Notes under the pieces: generated by a model | Database searches by the model: none | Seen by the model: only the letters and a program-made list of their open reading frames with translations | Told to the model about the DNA's origin: nothing | Made by a program: the position numbers and the translations under genes | Shown: one piece after another, positions 51,773-60,386 of the stretch | Layout of the letters: every line of letters begins with the position of its first letter | Position numbering within the stretch: the stretch's first letter is position 1 | Source of the DNA: Caballeronia temeraria | Lineage (GTDB): Bacteria > Pseudomonadota > Gammaproteobacteria > Burkholderiales > Burkholderiaceae | Length of the DNA: 64,000 nt | Reading direction: 5' to 3' | Assembly: GCF_001544795.2 (NCBI RefSeq) | Contig: NZ_FCOI02000003.1 | Location: 248,001 to 312,000 of the forward strand

Positions 51773-53001
51773 GCCGACATGCCTTCGAGTATGTTCACCG
51801 ACGCCTGCGCCGCGACTTCGCAGCCCAGGACGATATGCGCCTCGGCGGTATCCTCGATGAAATCGTGACTGACGCCGCCGATGCTCGGCACGAACAGCAT
51901 GCACGCCGGCACATGATGCGCGATGACCTGCGCATCGTGCGACGCGCCGCTCGGCATGCGTTCCCACTGACCGGGCGCGAGCGCTTCGGCGGCATCCGCG
52001 ATATGCGCCTGCAACGCCGCATCCATCACGACGGGCTCTTCAGGCGGCTCGCTGTCCGTCATCGCGACGCGGGTCTTGCCTTCGGCGTTGACGTCGCGGA
52101 TGAGCGCGGCGAGCGCGGCTTCCATCGCGCGCAAACGCCCGGCGCTGGCGTCGCGGAATTGCAGATACATGTCGGCAGCGCCCGGCACCACGCTGAACGA
52201 ACCCGGGTCCAGCTCGATGCGCCCGACCGTCCATACGGTGTCGGCATCGGCGATCCGGCGAAACGCTTCGTCCATGCGCGCGATGAACGCGACGAGCGCC
52301 GCGCCCGCGTCGCGCCGGATCGACATCGGCGTCGTGCCTGCGTGATTGCGCTGCCCGGTGAAGCGCAGCTTCAGCTCGCGGATGCCGACGATCGTCGTCA
52401 CCACGCCGATCGACTTGCCGTGCGCCTCCAGCCGCCCGCCCTGCTCGATATGCGGCTCCAGATACGCCTTGTGCCGCGTCTTGTCGATGCGCACGCGCGG
52501 CGTGCCGATGAGTCCCGCGTGCTTCAGCGCATCGCCGAGCAGCACGCCTTCGCGATTGCGCGCGCCGCGCACGGCTTCGTCGACGTTTTCTCCGACGAAA
52601 CTGCGGCTGCCGAGAAATCCTGAGAACGTGCCTTCCTCGTCGATCCACGATGCAACGTCCACCGCGTAGTGACGCGTTTTTTCGCATTCGGCCAGTGCGC
52701 GCGCGATTTCCAGGCCGAAAATGACGCCGAGCGCGCCGTCGAGCCAGCCGCCGGTCGGTTGCGTGTCGGTGTGCGAGCCGATCAGCAGCGCCGGACCCGC
52801 GTTGCGCGAGCGGCCGAACACGGTGCCGACGCCATCGATCGCCGCATCCAGTCCCGCTTCGTTCATGCGTGCGGCGAGCCAGCGGCGCGCGTCCATATCG
52901 ACCGATGAAAGCGACAGGCGCACGACGCCCGGCCCCGTTGCGCCGAACGTGCGCAGATGACGGAGGTCGTCGAGCAGGCGGGCGGGATTGATTTTCAGCA
53001 C
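51769..53001 (-). CDS. M20 Zn-dependent amidohydrolase (allantoate/N-carbamoyl-amino-acid type)
   Basis: Metallohydrolase of 410 residues of the HyuC/AllC group. Zinc-site motifs: GSHTDTQPTGGWLDGALGV (His and Asp), SWIDEEGTFSGFLGSRSF (Glu pair), and later GASHDAQVIAHHVP (His). The dimerisation-domain RNHAGTTPMSIRRDA stretch is typical. It hydrolyses N-carbamoyl or ureido acids, or an N-acyl amide. The start is GTG at 53001 with AAGGA 6 bases ahead; the ATG just upstream is in another frame and stops at once. It follows the AraC-type regulator by 34 bases. Confidence 0.88.
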   Translation of the reverse strand: MLKINPARLLDDLRHLRTFGATGPGVVRLSLSSVDMDARRWLAARMNEAGLDAAIDGVGTVFGRSRNAGPALLIGSHTDTQPTGGWLDGALGVIFGLEIARALAECEKTRHYAVDVASWIDEEGTFSGFLGSRSFVGENVDEAVRGARNREGVLLGDALKHAGLIGTPRVRIDKTRHKAYLEPHIEQGGRLEAHGKSIGVVTTIVGIRELKLRFTGQRNHAGTTPMSIRRDAGAALVAFIARMDEAFRRIADADTVWTVGRIELDPGSFSVVPGAADMYLQFRDASAGRLRAMEAALAALIRDVNAEGKTRVAMTDSEPPEEPVVMDAALQAHIADAAEALAPGQWERMPSGASHDAQVIAHHVPACMLFVPSIGGVSHDFIEDTAEAHIVLGCEVAAQASVNILEGMSA

Positions 53002-53035
53002 GGCTTGTCCTTGTCGTAGTGGTTCATGTCTGAGT

Positions 53036-53983
53036 TCACACCGATGTCCGCGCCTCGCGCCGCACTTCCTGCGGCGGCACGCCGAAGCCGCGCATGAAGG
53101 CCTCGCGCATATGCCGCCGGTCACGGAAACCGGTCTCCTGCGCGATGGTTTCGAGCGAATGGCGGCTCTTCTCGATCATCAGACGCGCCGCTTCGAGCCG
53201 CAATCCTTCGATGGCTTTCGCCGGCGACTGGCCTGTTTCGAGCGCGAACACGCGGCTGAATTGCCGCGGGCTCAGATGCGCCTCGCCCGCGAGTTCCTCG
53301 ACTGTCAACGGCCGGTTCAGATGCTTGCGCGCATAGTTCAGCGCGTTCTGAATGCGATCGGACTTCGGCGCGAGATCGAGCATCTCCGAATGCTGCGACT
53401 GCCCGCCCGCGCGACGCTGATGCATCACGAGCTTGTGCGCGACCGAACGCGCGATATCCGCGCCCAGATCCTTCTCGACCATTGCGAGCGCGAGATCGAG
53501 GCCGGCCGTCATGCCCGCCGATGTCCAGATCGGACCATCGACGATATAAATGCGGTCCTCCTCGACGCGCACATCAGGAAAACGCTGCTGCATGTCGCGC
53601 GCGTAGGCCCAGTGTGTGGTCGCGCGGCGATTCGCGAGCAGGCCCGCCTCGGCCAGCACGAAGCCACCCGTGCAGATGCCCGCGATGCGCCGCGTGCGCG
53701 ATGCCGCGCGGCGCAGGAACGCGAGCACGTCGGCGGGCGGCGCAATCGTGAGCGGCGTGGTGACGCCCGCGGCGATCCATGTGTCCATCGCGGTGCGCGC
53801 GGTGAGCTTGCGCGTGCCGACGCTCATGCCGAGCGACGAGCGCACTTCGCCGCCGCTCGTCGAGAAGTTCTCGACGCTGTAGAACGGCTCGCCGGAGACG
53901 TCGTTCGCCATTTCGAAAACCGTCTGCGAGGCGAGCGCCATGATCTGAAAGCCGTCGCTCAATAAATAGCCGATGCGGTGCAT
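53036..53983 (-). CDS. GlxA-family regulator (DJ-1/PfpI domain + AraC HTH)
   Basis: Transcription factor of 315 residues. Residues 1-190 are a class I glutamine-amidotransferase-like (DJ-1) domain with the nucleophile-type cysteine in AGICTGGFVLAEAGLL. The C-terminal ~100 residues carry two AraC helix-turn-helices (LTVEELAGEAHLSPRQFSRV; SLETIAQETGFRDRRHMREA). GlxA-type proteins control genes for amines, carnitine, betaine or amino-acid use. It is divergent from the SDR gene and leads into the amidohydrolase gene. The ATG at 53983 has AGGAAAA upstream. Confidence 0.9.
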   Translation of the reverse strand: MHRIGYLLSDGFQIMALASQTVFEMANDVSGEPFYSVENFSTSGGEVRSSLGMSVGTRKLTARTAMDTWIAAGVTTPLTIAPPADVLAFLRRAASRTRRIAGICTGGFVLAEAGLLANRRATTHWAYARDMQQRFPDVRVEEDRIYIVDGPIWTSAGMTAGLDLALAMVEKDLGADIARSVAHKLVMHQRRAGGQSQHSEMLDLAPKSDRIQNALNYARKHLNRPLTVEELAGEAHLSPRQFSRVFALETGQSPAKAIEGLRLEAARLMIEKSRHSLETIAQETGFRDRRHMREAFMRGFGVPPQEVRREARTSV

Positions 53984-54103
53984 GCCGTTTTCCTGTCGTG
54001 CGATGTCACGAATCACAACCATATACGTCATTTGCGCCACGGTCAAATTCGCCGAGAATTTCACTCACGCAATCAATCCCTTGTTTTCGGACGGAGTGAA
54101 ATC

Positions 54104-54898
54104 ATGACGCAGACTTACCTTGGCACCGCGCTCGTCACGGGCGCATCTTCGGGCATCGGCGCGGTTTATGCGGAGCGCCTCGCGCGGCGCGGCTACGACC
54201 TCATTCTCGTCGCGCGCAATCGCGACCGGCTCACGGCGCTGGCCGAGCGCATCACGAACGAGACGCATCGCAGCGTCGAAATTCTCGATGCCGATCTGAA
54301 CGACCGACACGCGCTCGCCGCCATCGAAGCGAAGCTGAAGCAGGACGCGAGCATCACGCTGCTCGTGAACAACGCGGGCATCGGCACGCATACGCCTCTG
54401 CTGGACAGCGACGTCGATGCGATGACGCGCATGATCGATCTCAACGTGACCGCGCTCACGCGTCTGACTTACGCGGCAGTGCCGGGGTTCGTCGCGCGCG
54501 GCAAGGGTGCGGTCATCAATATCGCGTCGATCGTGAGCATCGCGCCGGAGATCCTCAACGGCGTGTATGGCGGCACCAAGGCGTTCGTGCTCGCGTTCAG
54601 TCAGTCGTTGCATCGCGAACTGGCCGGCAAGGGCGTGCGCGTGCAGGCCGTGCTGCCCGGCGCGACGGCCACCGACTTCTGGGAGACAGGCGGTTTGCCT
54701 ATCGAGAATCTCGATCAGGCGATCGTGATGTCGGCCGGCGATATGGTCGATGCAGCGCTCGTCGGCTTCGATCGCGATGAGCTCGTGACGATTCCTTCGC
54801 TGCACGACGGCGCGAAATGGGATGCGTATGAAGCCGCAAGGCAGGCGATGGCGCCCGAGTTGTCGACGAACACGCCGGCTGCGCGGTACGTCGCATAA
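54104..54898 (+). CDS. Short-chain dehydrogenase/reductase
   Basis: Oxidoreductase of 264 residues of the classical SDR superfamily. Cofactor motif ALVTGASSGIGAVYAERLARRG, structural LVNNAGIGTH, catalytic Ser in NIASIVSIAP and the Tyr-x3-Lys pair in GVYGGTKAFVLAF. The fingerprint is of the NAD(P)-dependent DltE/YqjQ-like group. ATG at 54104 has ACGGAG upstream. Divergent from the GlxA-type regulator, its probable controller. Substrate unknown. Confidence 0.88.
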   Translation: MTQTYLGTALVTGASSGIGAVYAERLARRGYDLILVARNRDRLTALAERITNETHRSVEILDADLNDRHALAAIEAKLKQDASITLLVNNAGIGTHTPLLDSDVDAMTRMIDLNVTALTRLTYAAVPGFVARGKGAVINIASIVSIAPEILNGVYGGTKAFVLAFSQSLHRELAGKGVRVQAVLPGATATDFWETGGLPIENLDQAIVMSAGDMVDAALVGFDRDELVTIPSLHDGAKWDAYEAARQAMAPELSTNTPAARYVA

Positions 54899-54914
54899 AG
54901 CATGTGACGCGCCA

Positions 54915-54943
54915 AAAACAACGCCCCGCTCGAAGCGGGGCGT
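54915..54943 (-). terminator. Strong terminator between the SDR and garD
   Basis: ACGCCCCGCT (54921-54930) and AGCGGGGCGT (54934-54943) form a perfect 10-bp stem with a 3-base loop. On the minus strand it is followed by TTGTTTTTGG, a U-rich end, so it should stop garD transcription. It may also act for the plus-strand SDR. Confidence 0.8.
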
Positions 54944-54970
54944 GATGTCTTTCAAATGCCGTCGTTCGAC

Positions 54971-56563
54971 TCAGGTCACCGGCGCCGGATTGAACAGCAC
55001 GAGCGCGTTATGCAGCTTCAACGCCTCCGCCTTCGTCTGCTTCTTCCCGCTTGCGACATCGAGCATCAGGCGGAACAGTTCCCAGCCCACATCGGCGATC
55101 GTCGCCTCGCCCGTCGCGATGGTGCCCGCGTTCACGTCCATCAGATCGTGCCAGCGGCGCGCGAGATCGGAACGCGTCGCGACCTTCAGCACCGGCACTT
55201 CGGCGAGGCTGTACGGCGTGCCGCGCCCCGTCGTGAACACGTGCAGGTTGATGCCTGCCGCGAGCTGCAGCGTGCCGCAGATGAAATCGCTCGCGGGCGT
55301 CGCCGCGTAGATCAAACCCTTCTGCTTCACCTTCTCGCCCGGCGACAGCACGCCGGAAATCGTCGAGCTGCCCGACTTGACGATGGAACCCATCGCCTTC
55401 TCGACGATGTTCGACAGCCCGCCCTTCTTGTTGCCCGGCGTCGTGTTCGCGCTGCGGTCCGCGCCGCCGCGCTTCAGGTAATCGTCGTACCACTGCATTT
55501 CGCGGATGATCGCCTGCGCCACTTCGCCGTTCGCCGCGCGCGCCGTCAGCTGCGCGACGCCGTCACGCACTTCCGTCACTTCCGAGAACATCACGGTCGC
55601 GCCCGCGCGCACCAGCAGATCGGTCGCGAAGCCGACCGCCGGATTCGCCGTCAGACCGGAAAACGCGTCGCTGCCGCCGCACTGCACGCCGACGACGAGA
55701 TCCGCCGCCGAACACGTCTCGCGACGGCGATTATTGAGGCGCTTCAGATGCGTCTCGGCCATGCGCATGATCGACTCGATCATCGAGCCGAAACCGACGT
55801 GCGCCTCGTCCTGCAAGACGACCGTGCCGCCGTTGTCGTCGTGTGTGTTGTCGCCGATATCGGCCACGTCTTCCGTTTCCGCCGACGCCGACGCGATCGG
55901 AATCGTGCCCGGCGGCATCAGGCGTTCCGGCTGCAGCTTCTCGCAGCCGAGCGACACCATCATCACTTCCCCGCCGAAGTTCGGATTCAGCGCGATGTTG
56001 CGCACCGTGCGGATCGGCACCATCGCGTCGGGGGCGTCGATCGCCACGCCGCAGCCGTAGGTGTGGCCGAGACTCACGACATCGTCGACATTCGGATACT
56101 GCGGCAGCAATTCGGCCTTGATGCGCGTGACCGCGTGCTGCACGACGTCCGCGACGCATTGCACCGTGGTCGTGATCGCAAGGATGTTGCGCGTGCCGAC
56201 CGAACCGTCCGCGTTGCGATAACCCTCGAACGTGAAGCCTTCGAGCGGCGATTCGTCCGGCGCCTTGATCGTCGCGATGGGCAGATCGTGCAGCTCGGGC
56301 GGCGTCGGCATGCGTGTGACGTGCTCGTTGATCCAGCTTCCCTTCGGCAGCGCCTTCGTCGCATAGCCGATCACCACGTTGTAACGGATGACCGCATCGC
56401 CTTCCGCGAGATCCTTCAGCGCGACCTTGTGGCCTTGCGGCACGCGCTCGCGCAGCACGAGGCCGTCGGCGAACGTGGCGCCTTCGCCGAGGCCGCCGTC
56501 GTTCACGACGATCGCGACGTTGTCGTCCGGGTGGACGCGAATATAGAGAGGGGATTGATTCAT
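54971..56563 (-). CDS. garD: Galactarate/altronate-type dehydratase (GarD family)
   Basis: Dehydratase of 530 residues of the UxaA/GarD family, near the usual 520. The N-terminal SAF domain ([19 protein letters not shown]) and the large catalytic domain are present; [37 protein letters not shown] and [19 protein letters not shown] match GarD. It converts galactarate to 5-dehydro-4-deoxy-D-glucarate. The product is the substrate of the enzyme encoded divergently 200 bases away, which supports galactarate over altronate. Confidence 0.9.
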   Translation of the reverse strand: MNQSPLYIRVHPDDNVAIVVNDGGLGEGATFADGLVLRERVPQGHKVALKDLAEGDAVIRYNVVIGYATKALPKGSWINEHVTRMPTPPELHDLPIATIKAPDESPLEGFTFEGYRNADGSVGTRNILAITTTVQCVADVVQHAVTRIKAELLPQYPNVDDVVSLGHTYGCGVAIDAPDAMVPIRTVRNIALNPNFGGEVMMVSLGCEKLQPERLMPPGTIPIASASAETEDVADIGDNTHDDNGGTVVLQDEAHVGFGSMIESIMRMAETHLKRLNNRRRETCSAADLVVGVQCGGSDAFSGLTANPAVGFATDLLVRAGATVMFSEVTEVRDGVAQLTARAANGEVAQAIIREMQWYDDYLKRGGADRSANTTPGNKKGGLSNIVEKAMGSIVKSGSSTISGVLSPGEKVKQKGLIYAATPASDFICGTLQLAAGINLHVFTTGRGTPYSLAEVPVLKVATRSDLARRWHDLMDVNAGTIATGEATIADVGWELFRLMLDVASGKKQTKAEALKLHNALVLFNPAPVT

Positions 56564-56764
56564 TCTGACGAATCCTTGAGCGAACGCGCCGCGCGGCTGC
56601 GGCTTGGAGTTATGTCATCCTACAACATAGACCGTCACAATTGCTGAGTATTTACCCGTATCCATTGATTTAATGACCTAAATCGGTTGTCCGACATCAA
56701 ACCATGTTGTACGATGACCTATAAGCTCGGCAACCGCCGGTCGCTGACCAACGAGACCCACATC
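56564..56764. promoter_or_regulatory. Divergent control region of the aldarate genes with paired operator
   Basis: GTCATCCTACAACAT at 56614-56628 recurs inverted as ATGTTGTACGATGAC at 56704-56718, with one mismatch; centres are 90 bases apart. A related TTGTCCGACATC lies at 56687-56698. Repeats with TTGT..GA..AC resemble sites of FadR-type GntR regulators. The positions fit one site near each divergent promoter. The regulator gene itself is not in the window. Confidence 0.6.
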
Positions 56765-57682
56765 ATGACGACACCGCAAGAACTGAAGCAAATCGTTTCC
56801 GAAGGCCTGCTCTCCTTCCCCGTAACGGACTTCGACCAACAAGGCAATTTCCGCGCGGACACGTACGCGGAACGCCTCGAATGGCTGGCTCCGTACGGTG
56901 CTTCGGCTCTGTTCGTCGCGGGCGGCACGGGCGAGTTCTTCTCGCTGACGCAACCCGAATATTCGCAGATCGTGAAGACGGCCACCGAAGTGTGCCGCGG
57001 CAAGGTGCCCATCCTCGCCGGCGCGGGCGGCCCGACCCGCACGGCCATCGCGTTCGCGCAGGAAGCCGAGAAGCAAGGCGCGCAAGGCATTCTGCTGATG
57101 CCGCACTATCTGACGGAAGCGTCGCAGGAAGGCATCCGCGCGCACGCCGAGGAAGTCTGCCGCGCCGTGCCGAACATGGGCGTCATCATCTACAACCGCG
57201 CGAACTCGAAGCTCAACGCCGACATGCTGGAGCAACTCGCGGACAGCTGCCCGAACCTGATCGGCTTCAAGGACGGCGTCGGCGAAATCGAGAACATGGT
57301 GACGATCCGCCGCCGCCTGGGCGAGCGCTTCTCGTACCTCGGCGGCCTGCCGACGGCTGAAGTCTACGCAGCGGCCTACAAGGCGCTGGGCGTGCCGGTG
57401 TACTCGTCGGCGGTGTTCAACTTCATCCCGAAGACGGCGATGGACTTCTACCGCGCCATCGCCGCCGACGACCACGCGACGGTCGGCAAGCTGATCGACG
57501 AATTCTTCCTGCCGTACCTGAAGATCCGCAACCGCCGTGCGGGTTACGCGGTGTCGATCGTCAAGGCGGGCGCGAAGCTCGTCGGCCACGACGCGGGTCC
57601 GGTGCGCGCGCCGCTGACCGATCTGACCGAGGAAGAGCTGGAGCAGCTCGACGTGCTGATCAAGAAGCTCGGCGCGCAGTAA
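56765..57682 (+). CDS. kdgD: 5-dehydro-4-deoxyglucarate dehydratase
   Basis: DapA-superfamily lyase of 305 residues. The Schiff-base lysine is K169 in [11 protein letters not shown], the tyrosine in [10 protein letters not shown], and [16 protein letters not shown] replaces the DapA-type GTTGE motif, as KdgD proteins do. It dehydrates and decarboxylates 5-dehydro-4-deoxy-D-glucarate to 2,5-dioxopentanoate, which a dehydrogenase (not in this window) would turn into 2-oxoglutarate. ATG at 56765 is close to the operator at 56704-56718. Confidence 0.95.
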   Translation: MTTPQELKQIVSEGLLSFPVTDFDQQGNFRADTYAERLEWLAPYGASALFVAGGTGEFFSLTQPEYSQIVKTATEVCRGKVPILAGAGGPTRTAIAFAQEAEKQGAQGILLMPHYLTEASQEGIRAHAEEVCRAVPNMGVIIYNRANSKLNADMLEQLADSCPNLIGFKDGVGEIENMVTIRRRLGERFSYLGGLPTAEVYAAAYKALGVPVYSSAVFNFIPKTAMDFYRAIAADDHATVGKLIDEFFLPYLKIRNRRAGYAVSIVKAGAKLVGHDAGPVRAPLTDLTEEELEQLDVLIKKLGAQ

Positions 57683-57824
57683 GGACACAGGCAGGAGGCA
57701 GGAGACAGGCGAAGCGGGGAAGCGCACGGCGTCGAGGGAACGCCGCCGTGCGTCGCTGCGCCGATGAGGGCCGCGCGAGCGGCCCTCCGTGCATCTCGCA
57801 CGTTCGATACGAAAGGGGAAGTCC

Positions 57825-59177
57825 ATGTCGATGAGCCGCACCGCGAATCCCGCGGACGTCATGAAGCGCACCAAGGTGCGCTATCTCATTCTGTTGCTGA
57901 TCTTCGTGATCACGACGTTCAACTATGCGGACCGCGCGACCTTGTCGGTGACGGGTTCCGCGATGCGCGCCGAATTCGGTTTCGACGCCATCCGCATGGG
58001 CTACATCTTTTCGGCATTCAGCTGGGCGTACGTGCTCTCGCAACTGCCCGCGGGCTGGCTGCTCGACCGCTTCGGCGCGCGTCGCGTGTACGCGGCGAGC
58101 ATTTTCCTGTGGTCGCTCTTCACGCTGCTGCAAAGCTCGATCGGTCTGCTCGGCAGCGCGGCAACGGCGGTGACCGCCCTCTTCGTGCTGCGCTTCGCGA
58201 TGGGCGCGGCGGAAGCGCCCGCGTTCCCGGCCAATGCGAAAGTCGTCGCGAGCTGGTTCCCGACGAAGGAGCGCGGCACGGCATCGGCGATCTTCAACTC
58301 GGCGCAGTATTTCGCGGCTGTGGTGTTCACGCCGCTGATGGCGTGGCTCACGCATGCGTTCGGCTGGCATCACGTGTATATCGTGATGGGCATCGCGGGT
58401 CTGCTGCTCGCGCTCACGTGGCTCTCCGTGATGAAGAATCCGGCGGACCATTCGCGCGTGAACCGGCAGGAACTGGAGTACATCGAGGAAGGCGGCGGGC
58501 TCGTGCATGGTCATCAGCGCGCGGGCGGCGCGGTGGGCGCGAAGTCGAACGGCGTGGGCTGGCCGGTCGTGAAGCAGTTGCTGACGAACCGGATGCTGCT
58601 AGGCGTCTATCTCGCGCAATACTGCATCAACGTGCTCACATACTTCTTCCTGACGTGGTTCCCGATCTATCTCGTGCAGGCGCGTCACATGACGATTCTG
58701 CAGGCGGGCTTCGTCGCGTCGCTGCCGGCGATCTGCGGCTTCACGGGCGGCGTGCTCGGCGGCGTGATCTCCGATGGCCTCATCCGTCGCGGCAAATCGC
58801 TGACCGTGGCTCGCAAGGTGCCGATCGTCGGCGGCATGCTGCTGTCGTCGTGTATCATCGGGTGCAACTATGTCGATACCGACTGGATCGTCGTCGCGCT
58901 GATGTCGCTCGCGTTCTTCGGCAAGGGCATCGGCGCACTGGGCTGGGCCGTGGTCGCGGATACGTCGCCGAAGGAAGCCATCGGGCTGTCCGGCTCGATC
59001 TTCAACATGTTCGGCAATATCGCCGGCATCGTGACGCCGATCGTGATCGGCTATCTCGTCGCGCAGTCGGGCTCGTTCAACGGCGCGCTGGCGTTCGTGG
59101 GGATCAACGCACTGATCACGGTCTTCAGCTATCTCGTGATCGTCAAGGACATCAAGCGCGTCGATTTGAAGCTCTGA
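57825..59177 (+). CDS. Aldarate MFS transporter (GudP/GarP-like)
   Basis: Major-facilitator protein of 450 residues, 12 helices, anion:cation symporter family. Marks include FNYADRATLSVTGSAMRAEF in helix 1, PAGWLLDRFGARRVYAASIF in loop 2-3, GAAEAPAFPANAKVVASWFP and GALGWAVVADTSPKEAIGLS. These match D-glucarate/galactarate permeases. It follows kdgD by 142 bases and should import the substrate for garD. GGGGAA precedes the ATG at 57825. Confidence 0.92.
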   Translation: MSMSRTANPADVMKRTKVRYLILLLIFVITTFNYADRATLSVTGSAMRAEFGFDAIRMGYIFSAFSWAYVLSQLPAGWLLDRFGARRVYAASIFLWSLFTLLQSSIGLLGSAATAVTALFVLRFAMGAAEAPAFPANAKVVASWFPTKERGTASAIFNSAQYFAAVVFTPLMAWLTHAFGWHHVYIVMGIAGLLLALTWLSVMKNPADHSRVNRQELEYIEEGGGLVHGHQRAGGAVGAKSNGVGWPVVKQLLTNRMLLGVYLAQYCINVLTYFFLTWFPIYLVQARHMTILQAGFVASLPAICGFTGGVLGGVISDGLIRRGKSLTVARKVPIVGGMLLSSCIIGCNYVDTDWIVVALMSLAFFGKGIGALGWAVVADTSPKEAIGLSGSIFNMFGNIAGIVTPIVIGYLVAQSGSFNGALAFVGINALITVFSYLVIVKDIKRVDLKL

Positions 59178-59198
59178 TTCGCTGCAATCGATCAATCG

Positions 59199-59235
59199 AA
59201 AAAGCCCGTTCCGCCATGAGCGAAACGGGCTTTTT
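59199..59235. terminator. Bidirectional Rho-independent terminator
   Basis: AAAAAGCCCGTT (59199-59210) and AACGGGCTTTTT (59224-59235) form a long stem that extends with one mismatch towards a short loop. T runs on both strands make it a good terminator for the plus-strand transporter gene and the minus-strand DUF2322 gene. Confidence 0.9.
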
Positions 59236-59238
59236 ACT

Positions 59239-59580
59239 TTATTGCGCCTGAATCACGTCGATGCGCAGCGCTTCGCCGCCATCGACGATCGCGAGCAGGC
59301 GATCCACATTCGGATGCGCGCCCGGGCGATTGCGCGCATCGGCGGTATGTTCGGCGAACACGGCAAGACCATGCTCGGCAGCGTTCGCGTCGAGCGCGCC
59401 GAAGGCCTGCTTCAGATAGTTGTACACGGCGAGCGAGCCCTGCTTGCCCGGCTTGTTCTCGATGCTCGCGACCACGCCGCCTTTGCCGTCGACGAGATCG
59501 ATACGCTCGATGCCGTCGATGGCGGGCAATTGGGCGAGGTTATCCTTGAATACGCTGCTCGGCTGGATCACGAAAAGCAC
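59239..59580 (-). CDS. DUF2322 protein
   Basis: Protein of 113 residues, usual DUF2322 length. The conserved N-terminus VFKDNLAQLPAIDGIERIDL and the SLAVYNYLKQAFGAL stretch place it in this family, which is common in beta-proteobacteria and has no known role. No signal or membrane segment, so cytosolic. It ends at the bidirectional terminator. Confidence 0.82.
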   Translation of the reverse strand: MLFVIQPSSVFKDNLAQLPAIDGIERIDLVDGKGGVVASIENKPGKQGSLAVYNYLKQAFGALDANAAEHGLAVFAEHTADARNRPGAHPNVDRLLAIVDGGEALRIDVIQAQ

Positions 59581-59641
59581 TCCACGTTATGAATTGATAT
59601 GCGGGGCGCCAATCTTATCCGATCACTTGGCCGATCAGTCG

Positions 59642-60088
59642 TCAGTCGGGAATCTGCGGTTCCACGAGCCGCGCCAGTTGCTCGAGCGATTCCTGCCAGC
59701 CGAGATAGCACATCTCCACCGGAATGACTTCCGGCACGCCTTCCTGAACGATGCTCAACTCGGTGCCGCAGACGACCTGTTTCAGCGTCACGGTGACCTG
59801 CATTTCGCCGGGCAGATTCGGATCGTCGAAGCGGTCCGTGTAGCGGATCTTCTCGTGAGGCACGAGTTCGACGTACTCGCCGCCGAACGAGTGGCCATTG
59901 CCCGTGCCGAAGTTGCGAAACGACATCTTGTGCGTTCCGCCCGGACGCGCATCCATGTGGTGGACCTGACACGTGAAGCCGTAGGGCGGAAGCCATTTCG
60001 CTATCGCATCCGGTTCGAGGAACGCACGATAGAGACGCTCGGGCGTCGTGCGCAATACGCGGTGAAGTCGGATGGTTCCGGTAGCCAT
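59642..60088 (-). CDS. SRPBCC (AHSA1-like) family protein
   Basis: Protein of 148 residues with the START-like fold of the AHSA1 group: LHRVLRTTPERLYRAFLEPDAIAKWLPP, GTHKMSFRNFGTGNGHSFGG, ELVPHEKIRYTDRFDDPNLP and WQESLEQLARLVEPQIPD at the end. Such proteins bind small hydrophobic ligands; the function of this branch is unknown. Starts 61 bases upstream of the DUF2322 gene on the same strand. Confidence 0.87.
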   Translation of the reverse strand: MATGTIRLHRVLRTTPERLYRAFLEPDAIAKWLPPYGFTCQVHHMDARPGGTHKMSFRNFGTGNGHSFGGEYVELVPHEKIRYTDRFDDPNLPGEMQVTVTLKQVVCGTELSIVQEGVPEVIPVEMCYLGWQESLEQLARLVEPQIPD

Positions 60089-60206
60089 ACTGTGCTCTCC
60101 TTTCGCTTAGAGAAATTGGACACATCTCTACGACGATGCATCGAAGCTTGAATCGACATGCAAAGGGATCGGGAAAACCCTCGGTCTCCTTTATTCCGCG
60201 CAATGA

Positions 60207-60377
60207 TACTTGCTCGCCGATTCGAACTTGTGCCATTTCAAGGAATCCGAGACGTTCTCGGATCTCGCGAAACGCATCCTCACGCCCGAACAAACGCACG
60301 CGCTGATCGACAAGTGCTGGCACGTGGAGCAAATGGACAGCGCCAGCGAAATCGCAAGATCGGCGCTGCCGCGTTGA
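60207..60377 (+). pseudogene. 3' relic of a lost gene
   Basis: After a stop at 60204-60206 the plus frame reads about 56 codons to TGA at 60375 with normal high-GC coding codon use. The last 43 residues look like a real protein end (ETFSDLAKRILTPEQTHALI, then DKCWHVEQMDSASEIARSAL). The pattern resembles the C-terminus of MmgE/PrpD-type proteins, but this is by eye only. No start or upstream domain remains, so I read it as the tail of a deleted gene. The rest of 60089-60386 shows nothing else. Confidence 0.4.
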
Positions 60378-60386
60378 GGCTCGCGG

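Noticed and set aside
54971-56647. Plus-strand frame of about 560 codons opposite garD
   Set aside because: Antisense shadow; garD on the minus strand has full family motifs.
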